Numbered from the stretch's first letter, positions 20,103 to 30,849 are shown. The stretch is 64,000 nucleotides of DNA from JABDGM01 sp963738665 (GCA_963738665.1 CAVTXL010000001.1:1-64000); one strand, 5' to 3'. The notes: a model not told the origin generated them from the letters alone. A program made the numbers and translations.

Positions 20103-20969
20103 GGTCATCAAGCGGATCAACCGTCTTGAGATTCGCGCCCGGCACATCGTCGAAGGGCTATTGAGCGGCATGCACCGCAGCCCTTACTTCGGCCAGAGCG
20201 TGGAGTTCCTGCAGCACCGTCAGTACGTGCCCGGCGACGACCTGCGCCGCGTCGATTGGAAGGTGTGGGCCAAACAGGATCGGCTATACCTGAAGCAGTA
20301 CGAGGAAGACACGAATCTGCGGTGCTGTTTGCTCGTCGACGTCTCGGCCAGCATGGATTACGGCTCGGGCGCGATGACCAAGTGCGACTACGCGGTCACT
20401 GCCGCCGCGGCGCTGGCCTACTTGCTGCTGCGGCAGCAGGACGCCGTCGGCTGCGTGGCCTTCGACGAAGGCATCCGCCAGGCGATTCCCATCCGCACCA
20501 GCACCAGCCATCTGACGACGATCGTGCGGGCGCTGGAGACGAAAGAAGCCCGCGACAAGACGAAGTTATACGACGTGCTGGCCCGCGCCGGCGAAATGTA
20601 CCCCCGACGGGCGATGATGATTTTGATTTCGGATCTGCTCGTCGACATCGACGACGCCTACCGCGGGCTGCGGCTCCTGCGGCAACTGGGGCACGACATC
20701 CTCGTGCTGCACGTGCTGGACGACGACGAGCTCGATTTTCCGTTCGGGTCCGTCTCGCGGTTCGAAGGCCTGGAGACGGCCGACCACCTGACGTGTAACC
20801 CGCGGGCCTTGCGGGAAGGCTACCTGACGGCGCTCGGCCGCTTTTTGGAACGCGTCCGCCACGGCTGCCGCGCGACAACATCGACTACGCCCTGATCCGC
20901 ACCAGCACGCCACTGGACGCGGCCCTGACGCAGTTTTTAAGGCACCGACAGCGACAAAGAAGGAGATAG

Positions 20970-21019
20970 TGCCGTGGTTCCCACGCCCTGCGTGGGAGAG
21001 AGAATTCACCCCAACCCCC
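20970..21019. repeat. Dispersed GTTCCCACGC-type repeat before the BatA-like gene
   Basis: GGTTCCCACGCCCTGCGTGG at 20973-20992 is a short hairpin of the family also seen at 23248-23380 and 47693-47832. Its frame (FPRPAWERE) is open into the next gene, but a membrane-protein start at 21020 fits better. Confidence 0.65.
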
Positions 21020-23239
21020 ATGTCCGTCCTCTTCCCCTACATTCTGACGATCGGTCTGCCCTTAATCGGCGTGCCGATATTGATCCACCTGATCAATCTG
21101 CGGCGGCAGCGGCGGATTCGCTGGGCGGCCATGCAGTTTCTGCTGGAAAGCCAGCGGCGCAACCGCCGATGGGTCTTTCTGAAGCAGTTCTTGTTGCTCC
21201 TCTTGCGCATGGCGGCCATCGCGGCCCTGGTCGTGATGCTGGCCCATCTCAGCGTGCGCAATGAATGGCTCAGCCTGCTCGGCCGCGGCACGACGCATCA
21301 CTTGATCCTGCTCGATGACAGCTACTCGATGAGCGACCACTGGGACGACACGAGTGCCTTTGCCGAAGGTAAGCGGGCCGTCCAGGCGATCATCAATCAG
21401 GCCGCTGCACAATCCGACCGGCAGCTTGTGACGCTGCTCACTTTTTCCGAAGCGGCCCGCCTCGGCGCTGGCTCGCAGCCCGGGGTTTTCCAGCAGCGCA
21501 TCAATGACCAGTTTCGCAGCCGCCTAGAAACCGAATTGGCCGGCCGCGAGACGTCGCAAACCGACGTGGGCCCATCCCAGGCCCTGGAGGCCGTGCCCAA
21601 GCTGCTTCTCGACGACAGCGACCAAACGCTGATCGTGTACCTGATCAGCGACTTTCGCGCGCGGCAGTTTGCGGACGCCAGCGAGTTTCGCGATCGGCTA
21701 GCGCAAGTTCAGCAGCGGGCCAAGCAAACCCATCTCATTCGCTGCGTCCGCGACTCGCGGCCCAACCTGGCAATCACCGCCCTCACGCCCACCAGCGGCA
21801 ACCGCGCGGCTGGCGTCGAGATGTGGATGAACATCAGCGTGATGAACTACGGCAATACGCCGGCCCGCGGCGTGACGGTGCAGCTCGAACAGGACGGCGA
21901 CGCCCTGCCGGCGATCCAACTGGAAGACGTTCCGCCCCGCGACCAGATCACGCATCAGTTCCGCGTACAGTTTGCCGGCACGGGCGCCCATTCGCTCGCC
22001 GCATCGATCGGCGCCGACGCCGTCGCCGTCGACAACCGCCGCTGGTTCGCCACCGAGCTACCGGCCGCGCGGCCGGTGCTGATCGTCGACGGCTCGCGCG
22101 ACGAGCTGGGCGGCTACCAGCTTTCGCTCGCGCTGGCGCCGGGCGGCAACACTCACACGGGCTGGCAACCGCATGTGGAGCCCGCCCGCTCCCTTGCCGA
22201 TCCCGAAAAGCTCAAGCACGAGGCGGCCGTGTGCCTGTTGGACGTGCCACGGCTGGCCGATGACGAGCTGGCGTCGCTGGAAGAGTACGTGAAAGCCGGC
22301 GGCGGCCTGGCCATGTTCGTCGGCTCCGACACCGATCGCACGTACTACAACGATCGTCTTTACCTCAACGGCGCCGGTCTGTTCCCTGTGCCGCTCCGGC
22401 TGCCGACTCAGTTGCTGGATCGCAGCGGCGAATCGGCGCCTGACGTCGAAGTGAATGACGATCCGCTATTCCGCGTCCTTTCGGGCCGGCGCAACAGTTT
22501 GCTGCCGCTCCTCATGGTCGACTATTACTATGCCGTGCCGGAGGATTGGACGCCGCCCGAGGACGGCTCGACGCGGGTCATTGCCCGGCTGCGCAATCAG
22601 GCGCCCCTGGTCGTCACGAAAAAATATGGCCAGGGTCACGTCGTAGCCCAGTTGACGAAGCTCTCCAGCGGCAACACGCCGCTGGGCCGCTGGACGAACT
22701 GGAGCTTGAACCCGGCCTTCCCGGTGCTGGCGAACGAACTGGTGAACGCGCTCGCGGCCGGCGGCGATAGCGACCGGGTGTACCGCGTCAGTGATGACCT
22801 CATCATCGACGTGCCAGAAAACATCTACGAGTCGACCGTACGTGTCGTACAGCAAGGCGCCGGCGGAACTCAAAACCAACGCGAACTAGACGCCACGCTT
22901 AGCGGCGGCGAGCGGGTGGCGAAGTGGCCGGATGAAATCGAGCAAAGCGGCGTCTACCGGGCCGAGCTAACGCTACGTCAGGGCGGCACGGAGCGGCGCG
23001 ATTACGCGTTCAACATCGTGGCTGAGGGCGAAGGCGACCTCGACCTGGAGGGCCGCGAAGATTTGAGCCGCCAACTGGCCGGGGCAAACGTCGAGCTGCA
23101 CGACGCAGCCGACATGGTCGTCGACCAACAGCGCCTGGCCGGCTTCCAGCTTGGCGATACGCTGCTAGGAACACTGATCGTACTGCTATTGGGCGAGCAA
23201 TTGCTCGCCTATTCGGCCAGTTATCACATTCGGGGGTAA
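21020..23239 (+). CDS. BatA-like N-terminal / VWA membrane protein
   Basis: 739 residues. The N terminus is the aerotolerance (BatA) domain: membrane helix FPYILTIGLPLIGVPILIHL, the motif LINLRRQRRIRWAAMQFLL and helix LLLLRMAAIAALVVMLAHL. A VWA domain follows with LILLDDSYSMSDHW (DxSxS metal site) and TLIVYLISDFRARQF. Then come beta-rich CARDB-like and glutamine-amidotransferase-like regions (LEEYVKAGGGLAMFVG) and a last helix TLLGTLIVLLLGEQLLAY. Anchored in the inner membrane with large periplasmic parts. The start at 21020 is preferred because upstream codons come from a dispersed repeat. Follows DUF58 by 50 bp; predicted MoxR partner. Confidence 0.85.
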   Translation: MSVLFPYILTIGLPLIGVPILIHLINLRRQRRIRWAAMQFLLESQRRNRRWVFLKQFLLLLLRMAAIAALVVMLAHLSVRNEWLSLLGRGTTHHLILLDDSYSMSDHWDDTSAFAEGKRAVQAIINQAAAQSDRQLVTLLTFSEAARLGAGSQPGVFQQRINDQFRSRLETELAGRETSQTDVGPSQALEAVPKLLLDDSDQTLIVYLISDFRARQFADASEFRDRLAQVQQRAKQTHLIRCVRDSRPNLAITALTPTSGNRAAGVEMWMNISVMNYGNTPARGVTVQLEQDGDALPAIQLEDVPPRDQITHQFRVQFAGTGAHSLAASIGADAVAVDNRRWFATELPAARPVLIVDGSRDELGGYQLSLALAPGGNTHTGWQPHVEPARSLADPEKLKHEAAVCLLDVPRLADDELASLEEYVKAGGGLAMFVGSDTDRTYYNDRLYLNGAGLFPVPLRLPTQLLDRSGESAPDVEVNDDPLFRVLSGRRNSLLPLLMVDYYYAVPEDWTPPEDGSTRVIARLRNQAPLVVTKKYGQGHVVAQLTKLSSGNTPLGRWTNWSLNPAFPVLANELVNALAAGGDSDRVYRVSDDLIIDVPENIYESTVRVVQQGAGGTQNQRELDATLSGGERVAKWPDEIEQSGVYRAELTLRQGGTERRDYAFNIVAEGEGDLDLEGREDLSRQLAGANVELHDAADMVVDQQRLAGFQLGDTLLGTLIVLLLGEQLLAYSASYHIRG

Positions 23240-23404
23240 ACGAATCTCGTTCCCATGCTCCGCGTGGGAACGCAGAGGCCGGCCGCTCGGCGGCCCGCGC
23301 AAGTATCAAATGGGAATCGCGCTCGACTCAGAGCGTCGAGGGATCATGTTCCCGCGCAGACCGTGGGAACGAGCGAATGAGGCGATGGCTTCAGCTTAGT
23401 TGCA
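23240..23404. repeat. Large dispersed repeat with GTTCCCACGC/GTGGGAACG hairpins
   Basis: The gap contains TCGTTCCCATGCTCCGCGTG at 23247-23266, a GGCCGGCCGCTCGGCGGCCC segment at 23278-23297, CAGAGCGTCGAGGGATCATG at 23329-23348 and a closing GACCGTGGGAACGAGCGA at 23359-23376. The same order of parts (opening hairpin arm, GGCCGCTC-GGCC, CAGAGCGTCGAG, closing arm) recurs at 47693-47832. Confidence 0.75.
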
Positions 23405-25912
23405 ATGTTGTTAAATCTACTCACCAACGCGATCCTCGCGCAAACGACTCCCGGCGCGGCCGGGCAGGCCGTATACGAGGTGTCGCGGCTGCGCGAGTTC
23501 GACGACCTCCGCTGGCCGCTGGCGGCGATCGTGGCGGTCGTCGCCTTGCTGGCTGCGGCGATCGTCTATCTCTATCGCCGCGACACGCTCGAGCTGCGGC
23601 GGCCGGTCGGCATCAGCCTCGCCCTCTTGCGGCTGGTGGCGCTCGGTGGGCTTGTCATTTATTTCCTGGGCATCGACGCCGGACGGCTCGCGAAGTCGTT
23701 CACAACTCGCAGGTCGTCGTGCTGGTCGACGTCAGCCAAAGCATGGGCCTGGCGGCCAGTGACGATCCACAAGAGGCCAACTCGAAAAGCCGCCTGAATG
23801 AAGTCGTCTCGGCATTCGCCGATGGCCCGCTGATCGCCGAGCTCCGCAAAAAGCACGACGTCAACATCGTGCGCTTCGATCGCGATACCGAGCCGGTAGC
23901 TACGCTCGGTCAAATTGCAGATTCGCCGGGGCGAAAGTCAGAAGTCGAGCGTCAAGAGCCAGAAGGTGACAAGGAAGTTCCGGCTCTGGACTCTCAGCTC
24001 TTGTCTCTCGATTCGCTCCGTGAAAAGCTCCAGCCGCGCGGCACAGAGACACGCCTCGGCCAGGCGCTCGAGCAAGTGCTCCGGCTGTATCACGATGCAC
24101 CGCTGGCCGGCATCGTGGTCGTCACTGACGGCCCAAAACGCGGGCGTCGAACCGAGCGGCGCGGCGACTATCGCTCAACAGGCCCGCGTGCCTTTTTACA
24201 CGATCGGCATCGGCTCAACCCAGCCGCAGCGGAACGTGGCCGTCCGCGACCTGGTGCTGCCGACGCGGGCCTTTCCGGGCGACACTTTGAACATCACCGG
24301 CTATTTGCAAGCCAACGGCTACGTGGGCCGCGAGGTGGACGTCGAGCTCTACCGCCGTCGCACGGGCGAACCGGCCGGCAGTGGTACGGCGATCGCCCGC
24401 CAGCGCGTGCCTTTGGGCCCAGACGGCGAAATGGCCGCGGCCGTGTTCGACATCGAGCCCGACCAGGCCGGCACGTTCGTTTACCAACTCCGCGTCGACG
24501 CGCCGGGCGACGACGCCAACCCGCGTGACAACCAGCGCGAGGCCGAGGTTGAAGTGGTCGATCGGCAGACGCACGTGCTCCTCTTCGCCAGCGGGCCGAT
24601 GCGCGACTATCAATATCTGCGCAACCAATTGCATCGCGACAAGTCGATGATCGTCGACGTCCTGCTACAATCGGCCCAGCCTGGCATGTCGCAAGATGCA
24701 GCAAAGATTTTAGAGAAGTTTCCCAGCACGCGCGACGAGCTCTATTCCTACGATTGCATCGTCGCCTTCGATCCAGATTGGACGGCGCTCGACGCCAGCC
24801 AGGTGGCCCTGTTGGAATCGTGGGTCGCCGAAGAGGCGGGCGGCCTCGTCATTGTTGCCGGCCCGATTCACACATCGCAAGTCGCCCGCATCGCCGAACA
24901 GGCCAAGCTCCGCGACCTGTACCCAGTGGTTTTCCCGCAGCGGCTGACGCTCACCGACGAAGGCCAGTACGGCGGCAAAACCGCTTGGCCGCTGACGTTC
25001 GAGCGGGCCGGCCGCGAGGCCAAGTTCCTCTGGCTCGGCAAATCGGCCGATGAAAGCGCGGCTGCGTGGAATCGCTTTCCCGGCGTGTACGGTTACTATA
25101 ACGTGAAGGGTGCGAAACCAGGCGCGACGGTCTACGCCCGCTTCGCTGATCCGCAAGCGGCGGGCATCAGCGGCGATGAGCCGGTCTATATGGCGAATCA
25201 GTTTTACGGCGCGGGCCAGGTGTTTTACGTCGGCAGCGGCGAAATGTGGCGGCTGCGGAGCGTCGATCCGGCCTACTTCGAAGTCCTCTACACGAAGCTC
25301 ATTCGCGGCGTCAGCCAAGGGCGCATCCTGCGCGGCTCCTCCCGCGGGGCGCTGCTGGTCGAGCGCGATCGTTATGAGTTGGGCGAAACGGTGGTTGTTC
25401 GGGCGCGGCTGGCCGATGAGCAGCACAATCCACTCAAGGCCGATAGTGTGACAGCCCACGTCCTGCGGCCCGACGGAGTGACAGAGCCCGTGAAGCTCAC
25501 GGCCGATACAGATCGCCCCGGCATGTTCGCCGGCCAACTCGCCGTCTTGCAAGAAGGCACCTACCAACTGGCGTTGCCGCTCTCCGGCGATGATGACCAG
25601 CCGCTGACGCGCTTCATTCAAGTTCGCGTACCCGACCTGGAACGCAAGAAGGCGGAAAGAAACGAAACCTTGCTGGCCGGCCTGGCGCACGAAACCAACG
25701 GCGCGTACTACAAGTCGCTCGGCTCGGCCGCCGACGGCGACGACTCCGTCAAACCAGTGGCCGAGATTATACCCAGCCGGGCGGAAGTGAAGTTAATCAA
25801 AGGCGCGCCGGACCAGAAATTCGCCGAAACACAAATGCACTGGATTCTGGGAGTCGTGGCCGGGGCCCTGTTCGTCGAGTGGATCCTGCGGCGGCTGAAT
25901 CGGCTGGCGTGA
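23405..25912 (+). CDS. VWA-domain membrane protein with amidotransferase-like region (two frameshifts)
   Basis: About 835 residues after joining frames broken near 23680 and 24140. Two N-terminal helices (LAAIVAVVALLAAAIVYLY, LALLRLVALGGLVIYFLGI) precede a VWA domain with VVVLVDVSQSMGLA (DxSxS), LAGIVVVTDG and PFYTIGIGS. Beta-sandwich regions (DTLNITGYLQANGYVGREV), an amidotransferase-like segment (DCIVAFDPDWTALD; EEAGGLVIVAGPIH) and a final helix HWILGVVAGALFVEWILRR follow. Odd: residues near 175-205 (GRKSEVERQEPEGDKEV, ALDSQLLSLDS) are encoded by an inverted low-complexity repeat (23928-24010) inserted in frame inside the VWA domain. Second VWA partner in the MoxR cluster. Confidence 0.8.
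23928..24010. repeat. Inverted low-complexity repeat inside the VWA gene
   Basis: AGTCGAGCGTCAAGAGCCAG on the left faces CTGGACTCTCAGCTCTTGTC on the right as an imperfect inverted repeat. It is in frame and interrupts the VWA domain after VATLGQIADS. Confidence 0.5.
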
Positions 25913-25919
25913 ATGAAAG

Positions 25920-26040
25920 AAATCGCAAGATGCAAAATGCTCAATGCAAAATACAAAATGAAGAGCAAACGCTGATCGGGTCCTTCCATTTTTAATTTTG
26001 CAATCGATATTTGTCATTTTGCATTCGCTGCTGTGCTCCG
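25920..26040. repeat. Palindromic heptamer repeat, copy 2
   Basis: Left arm AAGATGCAAAATGCTCAATG plus CAAAATACAAAATG; right arm TTTTTAATTTTGCAATCG and TTTGTCATTTTGCATTCG. It fills the gap before the next membrane-protein gene and is not in its reading frame. Confidence 0.8.
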
Positions 26041-26059
26041 CGCAACGTAAACGTAAGCA

Positions 26060-28396
26060 ATGGCCACGATGCCTTACACGACCGACCTCCCCCCCACTGT
26101 CCGGCAAGCGCTCGCCGCCGTGCGGCGGCGGCTGCGCGCGTACGTGTGGTTCGAAGGGCTGGCACTGCTGGTCGCGCTCCTCGGCGCCGCGTTTTGGATT
26201 GGCCTTGCCCTCGATTGGTGGTTCGAGCCGTCCCCCGCGGTGCGGCGGGTGGCCTTGGTGGGCCTGGCTCTGGCCGCGTTCTACGTCGCTTACCGCTACG
26301 TACTGCGGCGGGCCTTTGTGCCGATTTCCGACACCAGCGTCGCCCTGCTCCTTGAGCGCCGTTTTGCCCATCTGGGCGACCACGTGCTGACCGCCGTGCA
26401 CGTCACCCACGCTCCGGGCCGGGCCGCTGCCTACCATCCCGATCTAGTCGTCCGCACGCAGCAACAGGCCGCAACTGCAATCGCCGACATCGACACGAGC
26501 GACTTGTTCCGCCGCGGCCCGCTGGCCGGCGCCGTCGTGACGGCACTCGCGCTCTGCGTGTCGATCATGGCATTTGCAGCGCTGTCGCGCGAAAGCTTCG
26601 CCGTTTGGATGGATCGCATCGCCCTCAGCGACAACCTCTGGCCGCGGCGGGTCCAACTGGACGTTGTCGGCTTCCCCCAGAACACCGACGGCCGGCGCGT
26701 CGAAAAAATTGCCCAGGAAGACGACTACGAGCTCGTCGTGCGGGCGAAGCTGGCCGGATTTGTCGCGCCCGACACGGTCGAAATCCGCACCCGCACGTCC
26801 GAACGCCGCCGGGCCCGCGACACGCTCACCCGCGTCGGCGACGCCGTACCGGGCCGAGACGAATTCCAGTTGTACCGCTACCAATTCAAGCGCGTGGCCG
26901 GCGACCTCTCGTTCGACGTAGTCGGCGGCGATGATCACGTTCGCAATCTCGAGCTCCGCGTGGTCGAGCGCCCCGAGTTGTTTTCGCTGGAGCTCGCCTG
27001 CGAGTACCCCGACTATCTAAAGCGGGCGCCACGCACGCTCCCCGTGACAGGTGGCATGCGAATTCCCGAAGGGACGCGGCTGACGCTCCACGCCTCCTCC
27101 ACCAAGCCACTCGTCGCATCGCAGATTCACACCACAGCGCGCCCGCAAGAGGTCGAGCTGTCGTTCGCCAGCCGGCCACAGAACTCGCTCGCGTGGGAAT
27201 ATGGGACTCTCACTAGCGACGACGCGCTGCTCGTGAACGTGACCGACACAGACGACGTCGCCGCCCGCGAGCCTTATCGCGTATCGCTGTCAGTCGTGCC
27301 CGATGAGCTGCCGCAAGTGGCCGTGCGGCTGGCCGGCATCGGCACGGCGATCACGCCCGAGGCCCGCATCCCATTTGCCGGTAAAGTCTCCGACGAGTAC
27401 GGCCTCAACCAGGCCTGGTTCGAATACCAGATCAACGGCGAGGCCCCGATGCGCCGCGAACTGGCCCAACAGCCGGCCGGCCAGCCGGAGGTTACAACGA
27501 TTGATACCTTCGACACGCGGGCGATCGACCCCGCTACGGGCGAGCGGCTGCTTCTACTCGAGCCCAAGCAGCGGTTCACAATCACGCTCAAGGCGACCGA
27601 CCAGTACAACTTGTCCGACGTGTCCCGGGCCGGCAGCAGCCAGCCGTTTACGCTCGACGTGGTCACCGTGCCGGAACTTTTGGGCCTCCTTGAGCGTCGA
27701 GAACTGGAGCTGCGGCAGCGGTTCGAAGCAATTTACGAGAAAGTTACGGATACGCGAAATCTATTGAGCCGCGTGGAGTTTAATCAGCCGGGCGACCCCG
27801 ACGGGTCTCCGACCGCGGGTGCACCTTCGCAGCCCGACGCTGCGGCCGCCCGAAAGAATGTAACAGACGCCGGTGAAACAGACGCCGGTAACGAAGACAA
27901 GTCGACTAGCCCGGGCGGCGATCAGGCTCTCGTGCGTCGCCGGCTGCGGGTCGCCGGCTCGCTGCAGAACGTGCAGCAATCGGCGGACGAAGTACTGGGC
28001 GTCGCCGAATCGTTCGACGACATCTACAGCCAAATCACCAACAACCGCATCGACAATCAGGACCTGAAAAACCGCATCCAAAACGATATCGCCAAGCCGC
28101 TCCACAGCATTGGCGAAAACCGTATGCCGGAGCTGGCGGCGCAGGTACAATTGATCCAGACGCACATTGAGGACGCCCAGGCTGGTGTGGCGGACACCGT
28201 CCAGGCCGTGGCGCTGGCCGATGCGGTCCTGGTCGACATGAAGCACGTGCTCGATCGGATGCTGGAACTGGAAACGTACAACGAAGTCATTTCGCAGCTC
28301 CGCGGCATCATCAACGACCAGGAGGAAATCAACCGCCGCACGAAAGAACGGCAACGAGATCGGCTCCGCGACTTGTTCGAAGAAAGCGATAAGTAA
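26060..28396 (+). CDS. DUF4175-like membrane protein with coiled-coil C terminus
   Basis: 778 residues. N-terminal helices YVWFEGLALLVALLGAAFWI and VALVGLALAAFYVAYRYVL and a third (GAVVTALALCVSIMAFAAL) anchor a large periplasmic beta-rich region (ERPELFSLELACEYPDYLKR; EGTRLTLHASSTKPLVAS; GKVSDEYGLNQAWFEYQING). The last 200 residues are helical coiled coil (GLLERRELELRQRFEAIYEK; MLELETYNEVISQLRGIIND; EEINRRTKERQRDRLRDLFE). DUF4175-type proteins sit in MoxR/Bat clusters; the biochemical role is not known. Start ATG 26060, 20 bp after the repeat; MPYTTDL at 26069 is an alternative. Confidence 0.75.
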   Translation: MATMPYTTDLPPTVRQALAAVRRRLRAYVWFEGLALLVALLGAAFWIGLALDWWFEPSPAVRRVALVGLALAAFYVAYRYVLRRAFVPISDTSVALLLERRFAHLGDHVLTAVHVTHAPGRAAAYHPDLVVRTQQQAATAIADIDTSDLFRRGPLAGAVVTALALCVSIMAFAALSRESFAVWMDRIALSDNLWPRRVQLDVVGFPQNTDGRRVEKIAQEDDYELVVRAKLAGFVAPDTVEIRTRTSERRRARDTLTRVGDAVPGRDEFQLYRYQFKRVAGDLSFDVVGGDDHVRNLELRVVERPELFSLELACEYPDYLKRAPRTLPVTGGMRIPEGTRLTLHASSTKPLVASQIHTTARPQEVELSFASRPQNSLAWEYGTLTSDDALLVNVTDTDDVAAREPYRVSLSVVPDELPQVAVRLAGIGTAITPEARIPFAGKVSDEYGLNQAWFEYQINGEAPMRRELAQQPAGQPEVTTIDTFDTRAIDPATGERLLLLEPKQRFTITLKATDQYNLSDVSRAGSSQPFTLDVVTVPELLGLLERRELELRQRFEAIYEKVTDTRNLLSRVEFNQPGDPDGSPTAGAPSQPDAAAARKNVTDAGETDAGNEDKSTSPGGDQALVRRRLRVAGSLQNVQQSADEVLGVAESFDDIYSQITNNRIDNQDLKNRIQNDIAKPLHSIGENRMPELAAQVQLIQTHIEDAQAGVADTVQAVALADAVLVDMKHVLDRMLELETYNEVISQLRGIINDQEEINRRTKERQRDRLRDLFEESDK

Positions 28397-28482
28397 GAAC
28401 CGGCGTCGAGAACAGTTGGGAAATAACCGCGGTGCGCAGTTTGCCCGCCGGGGCGGGCACCGCCGGTCCGGAGAGACGAGTC

Positions 28483-30370
28483 ATGTGCTACCCGCAAAAT
28501 CCAATTGCCAATCGCAAATTGCAAATTGTGAATTTTAAATTCGCGCCCATCTTCAGTTTGCAATTTGCAATTTTCATCTCGCATTTTGCAATCATTCCCG
28601 GCGCAAAGGCACAAGAGCCCGCGGTGCCACCCAAACCCGCCGCTTTTTCCCAAGATGCCGCCCCACCCGCGGCCGCCACGGCGCCCGCCGCCGCCCAAAA
28701 CGCGGCCCAGCTCTCCGTCGATCAGGCCCGGCTCGCCGATCGCTACAAACGGTTGGAAGAAGTCGTCGGCCGGCTGGCCGAGCTGTCCGCCGCGACCGAT
28801 CCGCGTCGGGCCGAGCTGTTGCGGCAGGCGATCGCCCAAAGCCGCGAAGAAGACCTCAACGTGCGATTCGAATCGATCGTCAAACTGCTCGACGGCGAGC
28901 CGCCTTTCGGCCGCGGCCACAAACCAGACCGAGTTGCAAAAAGAGCTCGATAGCCTGCTGAACCTGCTGCTCAAGGCCGACCGCGACACCGAGCTGGCCA
29001 CGCAGCGCGAGCGGATCCGGGCCTACTTGAAAGAGGTCGGCCGCATCCTGCGAGTCGAACGCGATCTTCGCGGCCGCACTGAAGGGAGCGACGACGCCAA
29101 GCTCCTGGCCCAGTCGCAGCAGCGACTGGCCGACGACACCGGCAAGCTGGGCGAGAATATCGACAAGAACGAACACGAAGACGACCCAAAACGCAAAGAG
29201 TCGGCTGACGGTGATGCCAAGCAGGGCGATGCCAACCAAGGCGATGCCAACAAGGGTGATTCGAAAAGAGGCGAGCCAAACAAATCCGATTCCGACGGCA
29301 AGCAGCCCGACGCCAAAGAGCCCGATGGCAAGCAGCCTGACGCGAACAAAGGCGCACCCGACAAGGGCGATCCGAGTAAGGGCCAGCCCGCGGGCGGCGA
29401 TGCGAGCAAAGGGCAGCCGAGCGAACGCGATTCCAACCAAGGCGACTCGGGTAAGAGCCAGCCCGGCCAAAATCCACCCGGCCAGCAGGGCGGCCCCTCG
29501 CAAGGCGGCGGCGATAATCAAGATCAGCAGCCGCAGCAGCCCGAGCGCCCCGCCGATCGCGTGACCGAGCGCCTGCGAGCGGCCCAGCAACAGATGGAAC
29601 AGGCCCGCAAAAAATTGGAAGAGTCCGAGAAAAAAGGGGCGACTGAAGAACAGCAGAAGGCGATCGAAGCCCTCGAACAGGCCAAAGCCGAGCTGGAGCG
29701 CGTGCTGCACCAGATTCGTGAAGAAGAAATGGAGCGGACCCTCACGCAGCTCGCCGCCCGCTTCCGGCGAATGCTCGAAGTGCAAACGGCCGTATATGAA
29801 GGCACCGTTCGCCTCGACCGTGTTACTGCTGCCCAGCGCGGCCACAACGAAGAAATCGAATCAGCCCGCCTCAGCCGCGAAGAGGCATCGCTGGCTGGCG
29901 AGGCCGACAAAGCGCTCCTCTTGCTGCGCGAGGAAGGCTCCAGCGTGGCGTTTCCCGAGATCGTCGAACAGATGCGCGACGACATGCAGCAGATCACCAA
30001 GCGTCTAGCGGCGGTCGACACCGGCAGCGTGACGCAGGGCCTCGAGAATGACGTTTTGGCGGCACTCGAAGAGACGATTGCTGCACTCGAAAAGGAAATT
30101 AAGAACCTGGAAAAAAATCGCACGCCGCCGGGCCAATCGCCCGGCGGCGGTGAGCCGGCCGAGCCGCCGCTCGTCGAAAAGCTGGCCGAGCTGAAGATGA
30201 TACGTTCGCTTCAGGTACGAATCAACACTCGCACCAAGCGCTACGGCGAGATGATCGCCGGCGAAGACGCCGACACCCCGGAGCTGCTCGAGGCCCTCGA
30301 CCAGTTGGCCAAGCGGCAGGAGCGCGTCTACCAGGCGACCATCGACCTCAACCAGGGGAAGAACGATTAG
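28483..30370 (+). CDS. Exported coiled-coil protein with repeat-encoded signal peptide (one frameshift)
   Basis: About 628 residues after joining frames near 28915. The signal peptide has a basic part NPIANRKLQIVNFK, a hydrophobic part FSLQFAIFISHFAII and a likely cleavage site AKA before QEP; most of it is written in the palindromic heptamer repeat. The mature protein has helical segments (LADRYKRLEEVVGRLAELS; ELDSLLNLLLKADRDTELA), a very hydrophilic linker of about 120 residues made of D/K/G/Q/N/P repeats such as GDANQGDANKGDSKRG, a long coiled coil (QMEQARKKLEESEKKG; EALEQAKAELERVLHQIREE) and a helical end. No enzyme motif is visible. Its place after the DUF4175-like gene, with similar coiled coils, suggests a periplasmic partner. 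Confidence 0.75.
28496..28600. repeat. Palindromic heptamer repeat, copy 3 (in coding sequence)
   Basis: Left arm CGCAAATTGCAAATTGTG; right arm AGTTTGCAATTTGCAATTTT and CATTTTGCAATC. It lies entirely within the signal-peptide codons of the coiled-coil protein. Confidence 0.85.
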
Positions 30371-30849
30371 TGTTGGCCGCTCACTCCGTTCGGCCGACTT
30401 CCGCGAACTCAGCCGAGTCGAGCTCACCGCCGAAGCCGCGAGCGGCGATCATCTCGAAGAGCGAGATGCGTACACGGCCGACACTGTCGACCAAGGCGTT
30501 ACAAACCGCGGCGGATTGGCATAAATGGGTAGAATGGCGAGCGGCGACTGCTCGGCGGATTGCCGCCGTTTGCCTCCGCCAGACGATAGATTTTGCAGGT
30601 TCCGCTATCCAGCCGCCCCCCAGGTTGGACAGCCAGCCGGTTGACGGTGAATAATAGCAAGTGGGGCAGACATTCCTGTCGGCCAAAACAACAATCCGGG
30701 GCACAGTCAGTCCGGTCTGCGGCGAATCCAAGTTGGGGCAGACAGTCAGGTCCGCCCGTGATCATGCGATTCGGGAGATTTCGGTTTCACAATGTCGGGC
30801 GATGTCGGGCAGACAGGAATGTCTGCCTCACGTACGGAGATTTGGCGCA
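30371..30849. other. Repeat-filled gap
   Basis: About 480 bp without a gene. 30371-30455 is a member of the CTCCGTTCG-GAGCTCACCGCCGAAGCCGCGAG family (relative at 44228-44308). 30661-30835 holds three GGGGCAGACATTCCTGTCGG-type units, the last inverted (GGGCAGACAGGAATGTCTGC at 30804-30823), giving a large hairpin. A short frame crosses the region but has no gene-like features. Confidence 0.6.

Noticed and set aside
24710..25690. 326-residue minus-strand frame opposite the VWA gene
   Set aside because: Shadow of a GC-rich coding strand with no start signal or motif.
28880..29845. 321-residue minus-strand frame rich in LALTRIALVG repeats
   Set aside because: It is the reverse complement of the D/K/G/Q linker of the coiled-coil protein, so its repeat pattern is a by-product.
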